The notes under the pieces: model-generated
The model's database searches: none
Seen by the model: only the letters and a program-made list of their open reading frames with translations
What the model was told of the DNA's origin: nothing
Translations under genes and position numbers: made by a program
Source: Deinococcus arboris
GTDB lineage: Bacteria; Deinococcota; Deinococci; Deinococcales; Deinococcaceae
Direction of reading: 5' to 3'
Length of the DNA: 61,020 bases
Assembly (NCBI RefSeq): GCF_009755355.1
Contig: NZ_WQLB01000027.1
Coordinates: forward strand, 1 to 61,020
Part shown: piece by piece, positions 59,627 to 61,020 of the stretch
Numbering within the stretch: the first letter of the stretch is position 1
How the letters are laid out: every line of letters begins with the position of its first letter

Positions 59627-59896
59627 ATGGCTCAAGAGATGCTTAACGCTCTGCTGCTGCCGCTGCTGTTCAGCATGGCGAGCGGCACCTTTATCTTTCT
59701 GTACCGTCCCGAACAGCGTGGTCAGGGCCTGCTGATTCTGACGCTGTTTCAACTGGTAGGCGCGGCCGGCTACGCCATGCAGCCCACGACGGAACTGCTG
59801 GCCCTGCTCAGCGCGCACGCCCTGGCCGTCTTGGTGATGCTGACGCGCCACTTGCAGACCCCAGTGCCCGTGCCTCAAGCCAGCCGCGACCAATAA
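59627..59896 (+). CDS. Small membrane protein, unknown
   Basis: The 89-residue product begins MAQEMLNALLLPLLFSMASGTFIFLYRPEQRGQG, followed by a second hydrophobic stretch (LLILTLFQLVGAAGYAM) and a third (ELLALLSAHALAVLVMLTRHL). Three short membrane segments with small loops suggest a compact integral protein; there is no recognised domain. The start is ATG 59627, with an AT-rich CAATAAT just upstream that may be a -10 on a nearly leaderless transcript. No gene on the same strand is near. Confidence 0.6.
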   Translation: MAQEMLNALLLPLLFSMASGTFIFLYRPEQRGQGLLILTLFQLVGAAGYAMQPTTELLALLSAHALAVLVMLTRHLQTPVPVPQASRDQ

Positions 59897-60011
59897 ATTG
59901 ACGGACACGAGGGGGCATGGGTCAGCTGATCCAGTGCCCTTCTTGCTGCGGAAGCGCCAGCCCACCTGACAGCCCACCTCCGCTCCAATAGCCTCTTCAA
60001 CAGGGCCCGCT

Positions 60012-60494
60012 TTACACAGCGTTCTCGGCCGTCATCAGCAGGCGCACGCAGGTTTCCATGCCTCGCAGCACAGGGGGACTGCGCAGACAGGCCACCAAGG
60101 CGCGCGTCGCCTGATGTTCACTGCCGCCCAGCGCCCCCTGCAGCGCCTCCTGAACCTGCGGGTGCAGGCGGTGGGTGCGGGTAAACAGCAGGTTCAGCAG
60201 CAGGTCGTCTACGCCCAGCCGGGCGCGCAGCTCGCCGTCTGGTGTGCAAGTCTGCACTTGTAGGCGTCCCCAGGGGTCCAGCGTCAGCGAGGTCAGGACC
60301 GGTAAGCCCGCGCGGCGGCTGACATGTTCGGCGGTGGGCAGCAGTGCCCCTACCAGATTGGTCGCCAGACTACGGCCCAGCAGGGTCAGGCGCGCCGGGT
60401 CGTCCACTGTGACATGCAGGGTCTGGGTCAGGTGTCGGGCCAGGGTGTCGCCCTCGGCCAGCAGCGCTGCCTGAATCTCGTCGGGAAAAGTCAC
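60012..60494 (-). CDS. Hypothetical protein, helical and hydrophilic
   Basis: From GTG 60494 the product is 160 residues: TFPDEIQAALLAEGDTLARHLTQTLHVTVDDPARLTLLGRSLATNLVGALLPTAEHVSRRAG, then a beta-like segment (LTSLTLDPWGRLQVQTCTPDGELRARLGVDDLLLNLLF) and a helical C-terminus. There is no signal peptide, membrane segment or catalytic motif. A ribosome site was not seen. Coding statistics by eye (GC at third positions) favour a real gene. It is convergent with the preceding small membrane gene. I do not recognise the family. Confidence 0.65.
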   Translation of the reverse strand: MTFPDEIQAALLAEGDTLARHLTQTLHVTVDDPARLTLLGRSLATNLVGALLPTAEHVSRRAGLPVLTSLTLDPWGRLQVQTCTPDGELRARLGVDDLLLNLLFTRTHRLHPQVQEALQGALGGSEHQATRALVACLRSPPVLRGMETCVRLLMTAENAV

Positions 60495-60859
60495 GGCTTA
60501 TGGTGGCAGAGGAGCGCTCAGGAAGTTGGGCGTGGGAAGTAGGGAGTGGACAAGGCGTTCTGGACGGCTCACCAGAGCTCTGCAACTGCTGAGAGACATT
60601 TGCAACGTTGTCGTGATGTGGCCTGTCATATCCGTGACAGCCGGGAGATTTGCAGCTCCCTTCCAATTGAGGCGCAAGACCTATCCCGTTGCCTCTGCAG
60701 ATGCAAAGAGCTGGTCCAGCCTGCTCCGCAGCGTTGCCAACCTGCTCGGAGCAAGTGTCTCAAGCGTAATGGAATATTTCGGAACCGCTCTTACAGCCGG
60801 GCCCGGAGCCGCCAAGAAGCATAAATCTCAACGGCTCTGAGGCGAATCCGCAAGAGACA
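60495..60859. other. 365-nt gene-free stretch before the last open frame
   Basis: No supported gene. It includes the purine-rich tract GTGGGAAGTAGGGAGTGGA (60532-60550), similar to one at 25598. The second half (60590-60800) is AT-richer than the rest of the window. Confidence 0.4.
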
Positions 60860-61020
60860 GTGACAGAAGTGGAATTGAGGGGCGCCCCTGGCTCCAGAAG
60901 AGAACTTGCCGCCGCTGTTATTGATCGCGGCATAAATTCATATCGAACAATTGTTGTGGCAGCCCGACGTATCGCACACGCTGCCACGCCCCCACCAGCT
61001 TCTGCTTCAACATCCCGACC
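60860..61020 (+). CDS. Possible 5' part of a gene running off the window, low confidence
   Basis: From GTG 60860 a frame stays open to the end of the window (53 codons). It reads VTEVELRGAPGSRRELAAAV, then IDRGINSYRTIVVAARRIAHAA, and a Pro/Ala/Ser-rich stretch. The central part is amphipathic and protein-like. It uses more AT-rich codons (ATT, ATA, TCA, ACA) than the neighbouring genes. There is no ribosome site or clear -10, and the frame is open upstream to about 60770, so the true start is unknown. The VVAARR pattern faintly recalls small RNA-polymerase omega-like proteins, but not enough to name it. Confidence 0.3.
   Translation, partial: MTEVELRGAPGSRRELAAAVIDRGINSYRTIVVAARRIAHAATPPPASASTSR

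Overview
The window is high-GC DNA from a Deinococcus-type bacterium. The clues are the gene set (deinococcal PRC/DUF2382 protein, BamA-like Omp85, carboxynorspermidine decarboxylase, HelD-like helicase, a 720-residue methylmalonyl-CoA mutase class), frequent GTG starts, a dispersed ~157-bp intergenic repeat, and many genes whose -10 hexamer (TANNNT) lies only 6-7 nt before the start codon, the signature of leaderless mRNAs known from Deinococcus. It reads as ordinary chromosome: no rRNA, tRNA, CRISPR array, prophage or complete insertion sequence was seen. The assignment to genus is inference from gene content.

Layout. 0.2-2.2 kb: MsrPQ periplasmic methionine-sulfoxide repair plus a small secreted protein. 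2.4-6.9 kb: orphan BMP-family binding protein, repeat copy A, a large TPR/BTAD transcription factor whose N-terminus resembles the front part of TnpB, and a 43-residue secreted Cys-Cys peptide. 7-10.4 kb: head-to-head PEP synthase regulator and PEP synthase. 10.5-18 kb: two Rcp-like response regulators, ApaG, M42 peptidase, DusA, a HelD-like helicase and a lipoprotein. 18.1-20.4 kb: T-box-controlled glycyl-tRNA synthetase with a coupled partner gene. 20.5-27.6 kb: KGG protein, diguanylate cyclase, TetR/quinone-reductase pair with twin operators, secreted hydrolase, PanD and an NFACT (RqcH-type) protein. 27.7-34.9 kb: BamA-like protein and the tightly coupled yggS-divIVA-P450-kinase operon. 35-43.7 kb: small HTH/Cys-rich pair, DUF554, DUF4384-LGFP surface protein, NspC, a DUF4034/Sel1 protein, a DcrB-like protein, ComB and Rpe. 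43.8-47.7 kb: methylmalonyl-CoA mutase and its MeaB chaperone. 47.9-52.3 kb: two divergent alkyladenine glycosylases in tandem behind a membrane protein, and an ABC-2 exporter operon. 52.6-57.1 kb: DUF937, repeat copy B, aquaporin, cysteine synthase, PRC-barrel/DUF2382 protein with a 45-residue membrane partner. 57.3-61 kb: a P-loop kinase-like protein coupled to an enolase-superfamily enzyme, small hypotheticals, and an open frame running off the end.

Functional themes are oxidative and alkylation damage repair (MsrPQ, two AAGs, cysteine synthase, quinone reductase), carbon routing (PpsA/PpsR, Rpe, MutA/MeaB), translation quality (GlyRS, DusA, NFACT) and envelope biogenesis (BamA, DivIVA, LGFP protein). 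The most novel element is the TnpB-like/TPR/BTAD fusion at 3.9-6.25 kb; the tandem AAGs with a rebuilt base pocket and the T-box with a start-site-sequestering hairpin are the next most informative.
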